A DNA stretch of 35,988 nucleotides, from the IMG/VR virus record IMGVR_UViG_3300031857_000635, positions 1 through 35,988 of that record; one strand, 5' to 3'. Every line of letters starts with the position of its first letter. Position 1 is the first letter of the stretch. This document shows positions 21,865 to 29,854 of the stretch, one piece after another. This stretch comes from a virus. Under the pieces are notes generated by a model that saw nothing but the letters and a program-made list of their open reading frames with translations, was not told where the DNA came from and ran no database searches. The position numbers and the translations under genes were made by a program.

Positions 21865-22086
21865 ATGGAAAACAACGAACTTTGCTCCTTCCTCACTGAT
21901 GTTCAGTGCGAAGAAGTTTCTGGGTTTGAAGATCATCAAGACATGTCTGATTTTTATCGATCCCTGGATCAAATCAGCCAAGAGTTCCAGGATTTGGATT
22001 CAGTAATACCCGCTGGGTTGGACCGTTGCAGCCGACTTTGGTTTACTCCCGAGTTTGATGCTGCCGAAGAAGAAACTTTGGCCTAA
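21865..22086 (+). CDS. Small acidic protein, unknown function
   Basis: A protein of 73 residues from ATG 21865, with TTGGAGA upstream. It is strongly acidic (CEEVSGFEDHQDM, PEFDAAEEETL) and without repeats. Small acidic phage proteins are often DNA mimics or inhibitors of host enzymes, but nothing specific supports that here. Single-gene unit with its own promoter. Confidence 0.55.
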   Translation: MENNELCSFLTDVQCEEVSGFEDHQDMSDFYRSLDQISQEFQDLDSVIPAGLDRCSRLWFTPEFDAAEEETLA

Positions 22087-22089
22087 TAG

Positions 22090-22118
22090 TTGACACAACA
22101 AGGCCGATTTGCTAGACT
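22090..22118 (+). promoter_or_regulatory. Promoter of the AAA ATPase gene
   Basis: TTGACA (22090-22095), 17 bp, TTTGC-TAGACT (22113-22118), then AAAAGAGTAGTAG and a 44-nt gap with AAGGAGA before ATG 22163. Confidence 0.75.
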
Positions 22119-22162
22119 AAAAGAGTAGTAGAAAACACAACACACAAGGAGATACAGAATTT

Positions 22163-23266
22163 ATGAGTGCTAAGATGATTGATGCCCGTACGGTGACGCT
22201 GACTGAGGCTCGTAGCCGGATCATGCGTTGTTTGAAAGTCCAGCGTCCGGTGTTCCTGTGGGGCCCTCCCGGAGTTGGCAAGAGCGAACTGATTGAACAG
22301 ATTGCCGAAAGCATGGGCGGCGTGATGATGGACTTCCGCTTGGGCATCCGGCAGCCCACTGACATCGTGGGTATCCCGTTTTATAACAAGGAGACCGGGT
22401 TGATGGACTGGGCTCCGCCGGTTGATCTTCCCACGCAGGAGTTTGCAGCCAAGTATCCGGTTGTGGTGCTGTTCCTGGACGAAATGAACTCTGCTGCCCC
22501 GGCTGTGCAGGCTGCGGCTTACCAGCTGGTTCTGAACCGCCGAGTGGGCAAGTATGTGCTGCCCGACAACGTGGTTGTGGTGGCTGCTGGCAACCGCGAA
22601 AGCGACAAGGGCGTTACGTTCCGCATGCCCACTCCGCTGGCCAATCGCTTCGTCCACCTCGAAGTTCGCGTTGACTTCCAGACCTGGTTCGACTGGGCTG
22701 TGGATCACAACGTCCACAAGGACATTGTGGGCTACCTGAACTTCCGCAAGAACGACCTGTTCGACTTCGATCCCAAGAGCTCCAGCCGGAGTTTTGCTAC
22801 TCCGCGAAGCTGGAAGTTCCTCAGCGACCTGTTGGTTGACGAATCGATCACTAACGAAGAGCTCAGCGACTTGGCTGCTGGTACGGTGGGCGAAGGTATT
22901 GCGGTTCAGTTCATGGCTCACCGCAAGTTTGCAGAAAACTTGCCCGACCCCAGTGACATCCTCAGCGGCAAGGTTACTGACCTCAAGACTGCTGAGATGA
23001 GCGCCAAGTACAGCCTGGTGATCAGCATGTGCTACGAGCTGCAGGAAGCTCAGAAAAACAACGTGGGCAAGGGTGTGTTCCACGACATGGCTGACAACTT
23101 CCTGAAGTTCATGATGAAGAACTTCGAGACTGAGCTCACTGTGATGGGTGCTCGGGTGGCGCTGGTGAACTACAAGCTGCCCATTGAGCCCAGCCGGCTC
23201 AAGAGCTTTGAAGAGTTCCACAAGCGGTTTGGCAAGTACATCATCGCAGTAGGTAATAACCGATAG
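22163..23266 (+). CDS. MoxR-type AAA+ ATPase
   Basis: A protein of 367 residues. Walker A GPPGVGKS at 34-41, Walker B VVVLFLDEMN (D106, E107), sensor-1-like VVVAAGNRES and the arginine region TPLANRFVHLEV are all present in MoxR order. MoxR ATPases usually work with VWA-domain proteins as co-chaperones that remodel other proteins or insert metals. Here a VWA-metallopeptidase-like protein is encoded two genes on, under a near-identical promoter. Good Shine-Dalgarno and a strong terminator follow. The codon use is more GC-rich than in the small genes around it, which may reflect high expression or a different origin. Confidence 0.9.
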   Translation: MSAKMIDARTVTLTEARSRIMRCLKVQRPVFLWGPPGVGKSELIEQIAESMGGVMMDFRLGIRQPTDIVGIPFYNKETGLMDWAPPVDLPTQEFAAKYPVVVLFLDEMNSAAPAVQAAAYQLVLNRRVGKYVLPDNVVVVAAGNRESDKGVTFRMPTPLANRFVHLEVRVDFQTWFDWAVDHNVHKDIVGYLNFRKNDLFDFDPKSSSRSFATPRSWKFLSDLLVDESITNEELSDLAAGTVGEGIAVQFMAHRKFAENLPDPSDILSGKVTDLKTAEMSAKYSLVISMCYELQEAQKNNVGKGVFHDMADNFLKFMMKNFETELTVMGARVALVNYKLPIEPSRLKSFEEFHKRFGKYIIAVGNNR

Positions 23267-23296
23267 TACTCCAGGGAGTTGTGTCCCTGCTACACG

Positions 23297-23330
23297 ATGC
23301 GGGCTTGGGAAACCAAGCCCGCATTCGTCT
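23297..23330 (+). terminator. Strong Rho-independent terminator
   Basis: Perfect 12-bp GC-rich stem ATGCGGGCTTGG / CCAAGCCCGCAT (23297-23308 and 23313-23324) with a GAAA tetraloop, followed by TCGTCT. The T-run is poor, but the hairpin is very stable. Confidence 0.75.
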
Positions 23331-23364
23331 GTTGTGATTAGTAACAATTTTCCATTGTTTTTGG

Positions 23365-23393
23365 TTGATCCGTTCTATCAAATTTGCTATACT
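23365..23393 (+). promoter_or_regulatory. Promoter with a downstream half identical to the one at 23884
   Basis: TTGATC (23365-23370), 17 bp, TTTGC-TATACT (23388-23393), AAAAGAGTA, then ATG 23403 nine nt after the -10 box. From the spacer to past the start region, about 33 nt are identical to the promoter at 23884-23912. Confidence 0.8.
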
Positions 23394-23402
23394 AAAAGAG
23401 TA

Positions 23403-23882
23403 ATGAACTGCAACCCCACAATCAACAGCCAAGATTTTTCCACTATCCACAATGCTCTGTGTGAACTGAGGTCCCTGCAGGGCACAATGACTCCAGACCA
23501 AAACCACACCGTCGCAATAGCCAATATCATTGCTAAGTTTGAAAAAGGTTTGGCTGGTGCCTACCAACAGGACAATCAAGCATTTGAACTCAAATCCGAC
23601 CACTACGAAACCATTCAAAATTCCAACGATTTTTACTCCCGCTGGAGCCTATACGATGTCGACGATCTCACCCACCCACATGGGTATTCTCAATCAGTAC
23701 TGGTGTACCAGAATCATTGGGGAGGAAAGGTTGTATTGATTCCTATCACAGGACTCACTTGGGTGGATTTGTGGCGTGCTGCTGACCTTGCTATCAAGAA
23801 AAGCGGTGATGATCACCATATCTTTATTGAGGGGTTCTGTGCCAATGATCAGGACCAGTTGGAACTTTGTACTGGCAGTTAA
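23403..23882 (+). CDS. Unknown protein between the MoxR and VWA genes
   Basis: A protein of 159 residues from ATG 23403 with almost no leader. The first half is helical (SQDFSTIHNALCELRSLQG). The second half (WSLYDVDDLTHPHGYSQSVL, GGKVVLIPITGLTWVDLWRA) is alpha/beta. It has its own copy of the repeated promoter and stops just before the VWA gene's promoter. By position it could be a partner or substrate of the MoxR/VWA pair. No family recognised. Confidence 0.55.
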   Translation: MNCNPTINSQDFSTIHNALCELRSLQGTMTPDQNHTVAIANIIAKFEKGLAGAYQQDNQAFELKSDHYETIQNSNDFYSRWSLYDVDDLTHPHGYSQSVLVYQNHWGGKVVLIPITGLTWVDLWRAADLAIKKSGDDHHIFIEGFCANDQDQLELCTGS

Positions 23883-23883
23883 G

Positions 23884-23912
23884 TTGACACGTTCTATCAA
23901 ATTTGCTATACT
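23884..23912 (+). promoter_or_regulatory. Promoter of the VWA gene
   Basis: TTGACA (23884-23889), 17 bp, TTTGC-TATACT (23907-23912), AAAAGAGTA, then AAAGGA and ATG 23931. This is the best all-round member of the repeated promoter family. Confidence 0.85.
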
Positions 23913-23930
23913 AAAAGAGTAAAGGACAAC

Positions 23931-25214
23931 ATGAGCACCGCTACTACCAAAAAAACTCGCAAAGACAAGCAGTTTGAAACCTACTGCACCGACAAACCCA
24001 TTGACAAGTCGCTGGCTGAGCAGGTGAAGGAAAAGCTGATTACGGCTAGAATTGCACTGTTGTTGAAGCAACCATTTTTTGGCAACATCAGTGCTCGTTT
24101 GAAGCTGACCCCAGCTGATGAGTGGTGCCCCACTGCTGCCACTGACGGGCGTCACTTCTACTACAATCATGCCTTTATCAAGGCCCTCCGCCCTGCTGAA
24201 GTTGAGTTTTTGTTTGGACACGAAGTGTTGCACGTGGTTTACGATCACATGGAACGCCGTGGCGATCGTGATCCTCAGCTTCACAACATTGCTGCTGACT
24301 ACGTGGTGAACCAGGAACTGGTGACCGCCAAGGTTGGCGAGCTGATTACCACAGTGCCGGCACTTTATGACCGTCAGTACACTGGATGGAGTTCTGAAGA
24401 AGTGTACGATCACTTGTTCAAGAATGCCAAGAAGATCAACATCCAGGATCTGCTGGATCAAGTGCTGGATGATCACATGGACGGCGATGATGAAGGCGAG
24501 GGCGAAGGCGACGGTGAAAACAACGGCGATAAAAAACGCCCGGGCCGTCCCAGCCTCAGCGAAGAAGAAAAGAAGGCTATTCGCGACGAGATCCGCGAAG
24601 CGGTGATCAACGCTGCCAAGCAGTGCCAGGCTGGGCAGTTGCCGGCAGGCGTTCAGCGCCTGATCAAGGAGCTCACTGAGCCCAAGATGAACTGGCGCGG
24701 GCTGTTGCGCCAGCGGATTGAAAGCACTGTGCTCAGCGACTACAGCTGGTTGGTGCCCAGCCGCAAGGGTTGGGAATTGGACGCTGTGATCCCAGGCATG
24801 GTGGTGGATCAGCAGATTGACGTTTGCGTGGCACTGGACATGAGTGGTTCCATTGGCGATAAAGAGGCTCGTGACTTCCTCAGCGAGATCCAGGGCATCA
24901 TGCAGCAGTTTGATGGTTACCGTATTCAGGTTTGGTGCTTTGATACTGAAGTTTACAGTCACGACACCTTTACCAGTGACGATGGCCGCAGTGTTACTGA
25001 GTACCAGATCAAGGGCGGTGGTGGCACCAGCTTTAATGTAAACTGGGAATGGATGAAGGCGAACAATATCGAACCCAAGTTGTTCATTATGATGACTGAC
25101 ATGTATACCGGCGACGGGTTTGGTGATCCTAACTACTGCGATACGTTGTTTATTGTGCATGGTGGATGTGACGTAGTTGCACCGCATGGTGTCACAGTAA
25201 AGTACGAAGACTAA
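23931..25214 (+). CDS. VWA-like protein with N-terminal metallopeptidase-like domain
   Basis: A protein of 427 residues. The N-terminal domain has FGHEVLHVVYDHMERR with an HExxH zinc motif at 97-101, as in the putative metallopeptidase domain (DUF2201-type) linked to VWA domains. A very acidic linker spans about 184-200. The C-terminal VWA domain has the metal site D-M-S-G-S (D303, S305, S307), GGGGTSFN and MMTDMYTGDG. The predicted role is to work with the MoxR ATPase at 22163 as a chaperone or protease-like complex. Target unknown. It has its own promoter and a strong terminator. Confidence 0.88.
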   Translation: MSTATTKKTRKDKQFETYCTDKPIDKSLAEQVKEKLITARIALLLKQPFFGNISARLKLTPADEWCPTAATDGRHFYYNHAFIKALRPAEVEFLFGHEVLHVVYDHMERRGDRDPQLHNIAADYVVNQELVTAKVGELITTVPALYDRQYTGWSSEEVYDHLFKNAKKINIQDLLDQVLDDHMDGDDEGEGEGDGENNGDKKRPGRPSLSEEEKKAIRDEIREAVINAAKQCQAGQLPAGVQRLIKELTEPKMNWRGLLRQRIESTVLSDYSWLVPSRKGWELDAVIPGMVVDQQIDVCVALDMSGSIGDKEARDFLSEIQGIMQQFDGYRIQVWCFDTEVYSHDTFTSDDGRSVTEYQIKGGGGTSFNVNWEWMKANNIEPKLFIMMTDMYTGDGFGDPNYCDTLFIVHGGCDVVAPHGVTVKYED

Positions 25215-25221
25215 ACAAACA

Positions 25222-25255
25222 GGGTGCGGGAGAAAGTCCCGCACCCTTCTTTTTT
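25222..25255 (+). terminator. Strong Rho-independent terminator
   Basis: Perfect 10-bp stem GGGTGCGGGA / TCCCGCACCC (25222-25231 and 25237-25246), loop GAAAG, then TTCTTTTTT. It ends the MoxR/VWA region. The next ATG (25256) follows the T-run immediately. Confidence 0.9.
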
Positions 25256-25567
25256 ATGAACAACGACAACGAAATTATAAACCAAATTTGCAAACACCCC
25301 AGAGTGTGTACTCAATGGTTTTGGCACTTCAAACTTCTGACGATTCCAGTAGAAATTATTACCGCTTCCACTGAAGCGGTTGTTATTTCTAATCTGATTC
25401 AACAGGTCCTGAGCCACACCCAAGGCCGTATCTGTATACCTAGACCCAACGTATCCTCTGCTTTGATAGGCGGCAAGTACTTGGGCTTGGGGTTCGAAGA
25501 TCCCGTGGATATCACTTTTATCACTCTGATCCTGCCCAATTTAGAAAAAAATCATAGAGTTCCATAA
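25256..25567 (+). CDS. Unknown protein
   Basis: A protein of 103 residues that starts right after the terminator T-run, with no Shine-Dalgarno and no visible promoter, so the start is doubtful. The composition is ordinary (EIITASTEAVVISNLIQQVL, YLGLGFEDPVDITFITL). No family recognised. Expression may depend on read-through. Confidence 0.4.
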   Translation: MNNDNEIINQICKHPRVCTQWFWHFKLLTIPVEIITASTEAVVISNLIQQVLSHTQGRICIPRPNVSSALIGGKYLGLGFEDPVDITFITLILPNLEKNHRVP

Positions 25568-25594
25568 GCAAATAAATATTGGAAAGGAGTAAAC

Positions 25595-25864
25595 ATGGAG
25601 AACAATCAACCAACATTAGACCTCAACGACCTGAGAATTCTTCGAGAGATAGTTTCACAATGTTCACAGCGTGGTGCTTTCAGGGCCGAAGAATTCACAA
25701 CCATAGGAAACGTGTATGATAAACTCACGGCCTTCCTGGAAATGTCAGGTTCAATAAAGTCTGATGAGCCGGTCGGTGAAGACACTACTACTATTGGCCA
25801 AGTGCCTTTAACTGACGATCAGGACGCTCCAGCAAATCTGGAAGGAGTTTCAAATCATGATTAA
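25595..25864 (+). CDS. Conserved phage protein (RGAF motif), unknown function
   Basis: A protein of 89 residues behind AAAGGAG. LDLNDLRILREIVSQCSQRG, AFRAEEFTTIGNVYDKLTAF matches, from memory, a small protein conserved in T4-like cyanophages and relatives. The C-terminal third is acidic and probably unstructured. AATAAATA at 25570-25577 may be a late-type promoter. The stop overlaps the next gene by 8 nt. Confidence 0.65.
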   Translation: MENNQPTLDLNDLRILREIVSQCSQRGAFRAEEFTTIGNVYDKLTAFLEMSGSIKSDEPVGEDTTTIGQVPLTDDQDAPANLEGVSNHD

Positions 25865-26504
25865 ACACGTGGGCCGTCACGGGGATAAAAAAGTAGTAAT
25901 TCTTTATCGCACTGTGCCCAATGAAGAGCATATGTGTTTGGTCAGCTATAGTGACCTACTGCCTAGAACCTATCACGACGCTGTGATGAAGATTTTGGAA
26001 TCCGCAGTGGGTCAACAGGCTGCTGAATTTTCAGAAGCTCTGTTTCGAAATCTATTGCCTGACGGAAGAAACATGTTGCACACATTGCATAAAGAAGGTC
26101 TGATCAAGAAGGTACCAACCAATCAGGTAATCGTCACGCCCGATACCAAAAGTAATGTTCGGTTAGACGAGCTGAATGAAATTTTGAAAAAAATGGAAGC
26201 TGGATCAGAAGCTGTTCAAAAAATGGCCGAACTGGATGCGCAGAGTGGATTGCGTGATCCTGCTAAAAACAAAAAGACACAATCTGTGCCAGAAAAAACC
26301 GCCGATCTGCTCAGCGACAGCAACCTGGCTCAAAACTTAATTGCCCAGGCTGCCAGGATGAGAGTTGAAGCTCAGAGTCTCTTAACTGAAGCTCAACGTT
26401 TGGAAACCGAAGCTCAGCTGTTGGGTGAACCCAAACAAGCTACTGCGGCGCCCAGAAGGGGCAGACCCAAGAACAGTGCGAAATCGAAAACCACAGTTGC
26501 GTGA
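25857..26504 (+). CDS. Conserved T4-like phage protein, unknown function
   Basis: A protein of 215 residues. GDKKVVILYRTVPNEEHMCL, LPRTYHDAVMKILES, QQAAEFSEALFRNLLPDGRN and LIKKVPTNQVIVTPD recall a protein conserved in marine T4-like phages (from memory). From residue about 155 a long helix follows, with three copies of an E-A-Q-x-L pattern (VEAQSLLTEAQRLETEAQLL), then a basic AT-hook-like tail (RRGRPKNSAKSK). The tail could bind DNA. Function unknown. Confidence 0.65.
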   Translation: MIKHVGRHGDKKVVILYRTVPNEEHMCLVSYSDLLPRTYHDAVMKILESAVGQQAAEFSEALFRNLLPDGRNMLHTLHKEGLIKKVPTNQVIVTPDTKSNVRLDELNEILKKMEAGSEAVQKMAELDAQSGLRDPAKNKKTQSVPEKTADLLSDSNLAQNLIAQAARMRVEAQSLLTEAQRLETEAQLLGEPKQATAAPRRGRPKNSAKSKTTVA

Positions 26505-26784
26505 GAATTTTGAAGTGGGAACTGATTGGGAAGCTCTTCTGGAAGAAACTGAGAAGTCATCAATACCCATTTTCCTGATCAAAGAAGTTCATTTTATCAC
26601 ACCAGGGCAGCCTGATGTAGTAATGCCCTTTGACAACCTGGATCAAGAAACCTTGGCACTATTAAGTCGAAGCATTCAAGACTTTTCAAATGGTCCAAGA
26701 ATACGCTTGATCATAGATCTCAATAAGTACCAGAGATGTATTGAACAGATAGTGAGTGGTATACTGGACGATCTATTACCATGA
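26476..26784 (+). CDS. Unknown phage protein, start uncertain
   Basis: About 102 residues if the GTG at 26476 is used. An earlier GTG at 26425 overlaps the previous gene by 80 nt, and no early ATG exists. ENFEVGTDWEALLEETEKSS, IPIFLIKEVHFI and RIRLIIDLNKYQRCIEQIV suggest an alpha/beta protein. It lies in a run of overlapping genes leading to DHFR and overlaps that gene by 4 nt. Homologues would settle the start. Confidence 0.5.
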   Translation: MRNRKPQLRENFEVGTDWEALLEETEKSSIPIFLIKEVHFITPGQPDVVMPFDNLDQETLALLSRSIQDFSNGPRIRLIIDLNKYQRCIEQIVSGILDDLLP

Positions 26785-27335
26785 CCATAACTAACCCGCG
26801 CATCAATGCAATATTTGCCACAGACCTGCAAGGGGGCATGGGCCATCAGGGTTCCATGCCCTGGCCCAGGCTTACTGACGACTTAAAAAATTTTCGTGAT
26901 CTAACCATGGGTGCCTACATACTGATGGGTGGAAAAACCTGGGCTAGTCCAGATATGCACAATCCACTGCCTGGCAGGCAAAGTATCGTGTGGAGTAGAA
27001 ATCCTGATATTGTCGCTGACAGAAATGTCATTCATATTGAAGGAGAACCAGAAATTTGTTTAGATCTTCTGCTTTCTACTCGGATATGCTACGGCGGTGA
27101 TATCTGGGTAATAGGCGGAGCAGAAACTCTGAGATCCTGGATGCCACATGCGTGCATTGTTTATCACACCGAAATAGAAGGCACATGGGAGTGTGATACT
27201 CACTATCCCAAATCAGAATGGTCTGATAATTTTGACGATACATTGTCGGTAGAAAAGAAATTCCAGGATGCTCGCAGCGGAGTTCGGTACACAATTAAAA
27301 AATGGGTTAGACATTATGGAAAAACAGTATCTTGA
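26781..27335 (+). CDS. folA: Dihydrofolate reductase
   Basis: A protein of 184 residues that reduces dihydrofolate with NADPH. NAIFATDLQGGMGHQGSMPWP covers the substrate loop, LTDDLKNFRDLTMG contains the conserved Asp-type helix, and YILMGGKTW, LPGRQSIV and IWVIGGAETLRSW give the cofactor sites. It overlaps thyA by 20 nt. The DHFR/ThyA pair is a common phage module for dTMP supply. Complete and in frame. Confidence 0.92.
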   Translation: MTITNPRINAIFATDLQGGMGHQGSMPWPRLTDDLKNFRDLTMGAYILMGGKTWASPDMHNPLPGRQSIVWSRNPDIVADRNVIHIEGEPEICLDLLLSTRICYGGDIWVIGGAETLRSWMPHACIVYHTEIEGTWECDTHYPKSEWSDNFDDTLSVEKKFQDARSGVRYTIKKWVRHYGKTVS

Positions 27336-28158
27336 TACATTGAAAAACATATTGGAGAGTGGCGTCGATACCGATGATCGCACTGGGGTGGGCAGCCGTA
27401 GTATTTTTGGTGTTCAGATGCGACATGATCTCAATCAGGGATTCCCAGCACTAACTACCAAAAAGCTAGCATGGCGTGCTGTGGTGGGAGAACTGTTGTG
27501 GTTTATTGAAGGCTCCAGCGACATTGACCGACTGAGCGAACTCACACACGGCGTTACGGGCAAACAGACCATATGGCATGCTAATGCACTGGATCCTAAC
27601 TGGGTCCGTAATGCTGATTTTGATGGCGATGCTGGACGCATCTATGGTGTACAATGGAGAGACTGGCGAGGTTCGTATAATAACAAAATTGATCAGCTAC
27701 ACTTGCTGATCAAAGATATCCAGTACAATCCGCACAGTCGTCGCCATATTCTCACTGCTTGGAATCCTGACGATCTGGGTCAAATGTGTCTGCCACCTTG
27801 TCATGTGCTCAGTCAGTTCTACGTGCGCAATGGCAAACTCAGTTGTCAAATGTATCAACGCAGCGCAGATTGGTTCTTGGGAATCCCGTTCAATATTGCC
27901 AGCTACAGCCTGCTCACTCACATGATTGCTCAAGTGTGTGGGTTAGGTGTTGGGGAATTTGTTCACGTAATCGGAGACGCACACGTTTACCATAATCACA
28001 TGGACCAAGTAAAGGAGCAGCTAACAAGAACTCCGCTACCTTTACCCACTGTGTGGCTCAATCCTGATATCAAAGATATCAACCATTTTACACCAAACGA
28101 TATCAAGCTGATTGATTATCAGTGTCATCCTGCAATCGCAGCGCCAATGGCTGTTTAA
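27316..28158 (+). CDS. thyA: Thymidylate synthase
   Basis: A protein of 280 residues starting at ATG 27316 inside the end of the DHFR gene. DDRTGVGSRSIFGVQMRHDL and FPALTTKKLAWRAVVGELLWF at the N-terminus, catalytic Cys in LPPCHVLSQFYV, YQRSADWFLGIPFNIASY, and HVIGDAHVYHNH are all classical ThyA blocks. The enzyme methylates dUMP to dTMP with methylene-tetrahydrofolate, and DHFR recycles the dihydrofolate made. The thymine pool appears to be normal dTMP, so a thymine-replacement pathway is not indicated. Confidence 0.96.
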   Translation: MEKQYLDTLKNILESGVDTDDRTGVGSRSIFGVQMRHDLNQGFPALTTKKLAWRAVVGELLWFIEGSSDIDRLSELTHGVTGKQTIWHANALDPNWVRNADFDGDAGRIYGVQWRDWRGSYNNKIDQLHLLIKDIQYNPHSRRHILTAWNPDDLGQMCLPPCHVLSQFYVRNGKLSCQMYQRSADWFLGIPFNIASYSLLTHMIAQVCGLGVGEFVHVIGDAHVYHNHMDQVKEQLTRTPLPLPTVWLNPDIKDINHFTPNDIKLIDYQCHPAIAAPMAV

Positions 28159-28163
28159 TTTGT

Positions 28164-28400
28164 ATGCAGAAGATTACTGTAGAAAAAATAACGGTTAACG
28201 AAAGGATGTTGTACGGAAACTCAGCTGCTGAACTGATCGAAAGGTTCAAACATACCAATAAATACAAATGGTTGCGCAATCACAAATATGAAATAAAACT
28301 GTTCACACATCGTTCGCCTGATAATGGAACATCCAGTGTGGTGTTTGTGGCTGAGCTAACAGACGAACATGCGACAGAATACATAATGAGGTTTGCATGA
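28164..28400 (+). CDS. Unknown small protein
   Basis: A protein of 78 residues from ATG 28164, 5 nt after the thyA stop. ITVEKITVNERMLYGNSAAE, LIERFKHTNKYKWL and SSVVFVAELTDEHATEYIM suggest a small alpha/beta fold. It overlaps the next gene by 4 nt. No family recognised. Confidence 0.5.
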   Translation: MQKITVEKITVNERMLYGNSAAELIERFKHTNKYKWLRNHKYEIKLFTHRSPDNGTSSVVFVAELTDEHATEYIMRFA

Positions 28401-28696
28401 TAGAGCATTGCCAAACATTGTGTTTGGAGAATCCACAAGGCGATACTCGTTGGTTGAGAATTGTATACACGGGCCATTGTTTAGTGGCGATTGAATCAAC
28501 AGAGTATGCTGTGCTGGATTCAGGTTACACAATGAAATTTGCCAATAGATATGATTTAAATGCTTGGTTCAAATCGCAGTTGGATTCAGGTTGGCAAGTG
28601 AGCTTTAGGTCAAATCAACCAAGTGATTCTATTGACACCAACGTCATTGAACAAGTAAAATTAAATATATTCAACGCTTTATCTAAGACTAAGTAA
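28397..28696 (+). CDS. Unknown protein
   Basis: A protein of 99 residues starting within the previous stop. TRWLRIVYTGHCLVAIESTE and FANRYDLNAWFKSQLDSGW form a beta-sheet plus helix. The C-terminus is polar. No motif seen. It is the last gene before the secreted-protein gene, which has its own strong Shine-Dalgarno. Confidence 0.5.
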   Translation: MIEHCQTLCLENPQGDTRWLRIVYTGHCLVAIESTEYAVLDSGYTMKFANRYDLNAWFKSQLDSGWQVSFRSNQPSDSIDTNVIEQVKLNIFNALSKTK

Positions 28697-28711
28697 TAAC
28701 AAGGAGAAAAC

Positions 28712-29776
28712 ATGAAGTTAATTTCATCACTATTTTTTACTCTAGTCTGTGCGTTTGCACAGACTAATCCATTCCCAACGTTGTCACCTGCGGGTGCTAC
28801 TGTGAGCTACGACAAGGCAGTAGACACGTTGGTTTCTTTACCAGGTGTAACCATCACCGCTGGTGCCAACAGTTTTGCATACAGTGTGTATGTTCCTGTG
28901 GACTACTCTGCTGTGGTTTTGTACTCACCCATGGTGGGTTATTTGCCGCCCGGTACCACTGGTGCAGTGCAACTGGCTGTGAATGCCCAGAGCTTGAATG
29001 TGGGCACCTACAGCATTCCAGTGAACTTTGTACAGAATTCACCCAGCCTGGTTGTGGGGTTCAACATCACACTAAACGTCACTGATAGCCGCACCTATGT
29101 GTTGCCCAGTGCAAACGATCGACAGATTCCGCATATCGCAGCAGGCGACGTTTGGAAGACTCGAGTACGTTTGGTGAACACCACCAGTTCACCCAGCATC
29201 AGCGAAGTTCGTTTTTACAACCCACAGGGGCTGGCAGAAAACTTTGCAGTAAATGGGTTCTTAACCAACTATCTTCCTGGTGTCACAGTTCCAGCACGCG
29301 GTTACTTGGACCTAACACTGGATAACCCCAGCGGACTCAAAGTTGGTACTGCTATGATCAAACCTCTCTTGGGTGCAACTCCCAGCATCAACGTGGTGTA
29401 CGCCAACAATTCACCAGTGTTTGAAAGTGCAGTGGAAGTGAAACATCCCAGCCGCAGTTCGTTGACGGTGTTGTTCAACAATGTGGGCCGTAACAGCACC
29501 GGCATTGCAATCAGCAATGCACTGAACTTTGAGCAAGAACTGACTTTTGAGTTCTTTGATGAGCAGGGTGTGAGTTTGACTCCCACTGGCGTCACTGTTG
29601 CCAAAGTCAAAGTTCCACAGAATGGACAGTATATTGCCACTGTGAACAGTGCTTGGCCGTTCACTGCTGGAAAGACTGGTTCGATTCGTATTACAGGAAC
29701 CCAACCAGCACTGTTTGGTTTTGGGTTGCAGTTTGACTTGGACCGCGGTGTGTTCTACACTCAACCAGCGTTCTAA
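28712..29776 (+). CDS. Secreted protein of acidobacterial style
   Basis: A protein of 354 residues with a clear signal peptide (MKLISSLFFTLVCAFAQ, cleavage likely after AFA). The mature chain is all beta: an N-terminal Ig-like part with NFVQNSPSLVVGFNITLNVT, then IPHIAAGDVWKTRVRLVNTT and VRFYNPQG. I associate these phrases with predicted secreted proteins of Acidobacteriota such as Solibacter/Bryobacter. There are no catalytic residues. It is unusual in a phage; it could coat the cell or virion, or bind a surface sugar. AAGGAGA precedes the start and a strong terminator follows. Base use does not differ obviously from the neighbours. Confidence 0.7.
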   Translation: MKLISSLFFTLVCAFAQTNPFPTLSPAGATVSYDKAVDTLVSLPGVTITAGANSFAYSVYVPVDYSAVVLYSPMVGYLPPGTTGAVQLAVNAQSLNVGTYSIPVNFVQNSPSLVVGFNITLNVTDSRTYVLPSANDRQIPHIAAGDVWKTRVRLVNTTSSPSISEVRFYNPQGLAENFAVNGFLTNYLPGVTVPARGYLDLTLDNPSGLKVGTAMIKPLLGATPSINVVYANNSPVFESAVEVKHPSRSSLTVLFNNVGRNSTGIAISNALNFEQELTFEFFDEQGVSLTPTGVTVAKVKVPQNGQYIATVNSAWPFTAGKTGSIRITGTQPALFGFGLQFDLDRGVFYTQPAF

Positions 29777-29786
29777 ACTTGAAACC

Positions 29787-29816
29787 AAAATGGGGGCCAT
29801 TGGCCCCCATTTTCAT
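29787..29816 (+). terminator. Strong Rho-independent terminator
   Basis: Perfect 12-bp stem AAAATGGGGGCC / GGCCCCCATTTT (29787-29798 and 29802-29813) with loop ATT. Symmetric A and T runs would let it work on both strands. Confidence 0.85.
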
Positions 29817-29819
29817 GAC

Positions 29820-29849
29820 TTGACATACGACTTTAAAAAGTGCTATAAT
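29820..29849 (+). promoter_or_regulatory. Promoter giving a leaderless mRNA for the RNA-ligase operon
   Basis: TTGACA (29820-29825), 18-bp spacer, TGC-TATAAT (29844-29849), then 5 nt to ATG 29855. Predicted transcription start is at or next to the start codon. Confidence 0.8.
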
Positions 29850-29854
29850 AAAGT

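Noticed and set aside
22112-25244. Very long minus-strand reading frames opposite the MoxR and VWA genes
   Set aside because: They are mirror images of GC-rich, strongly coding plus-strand genes with full motif sets, and have no Shine-Dalgarno or known motifs of their own.
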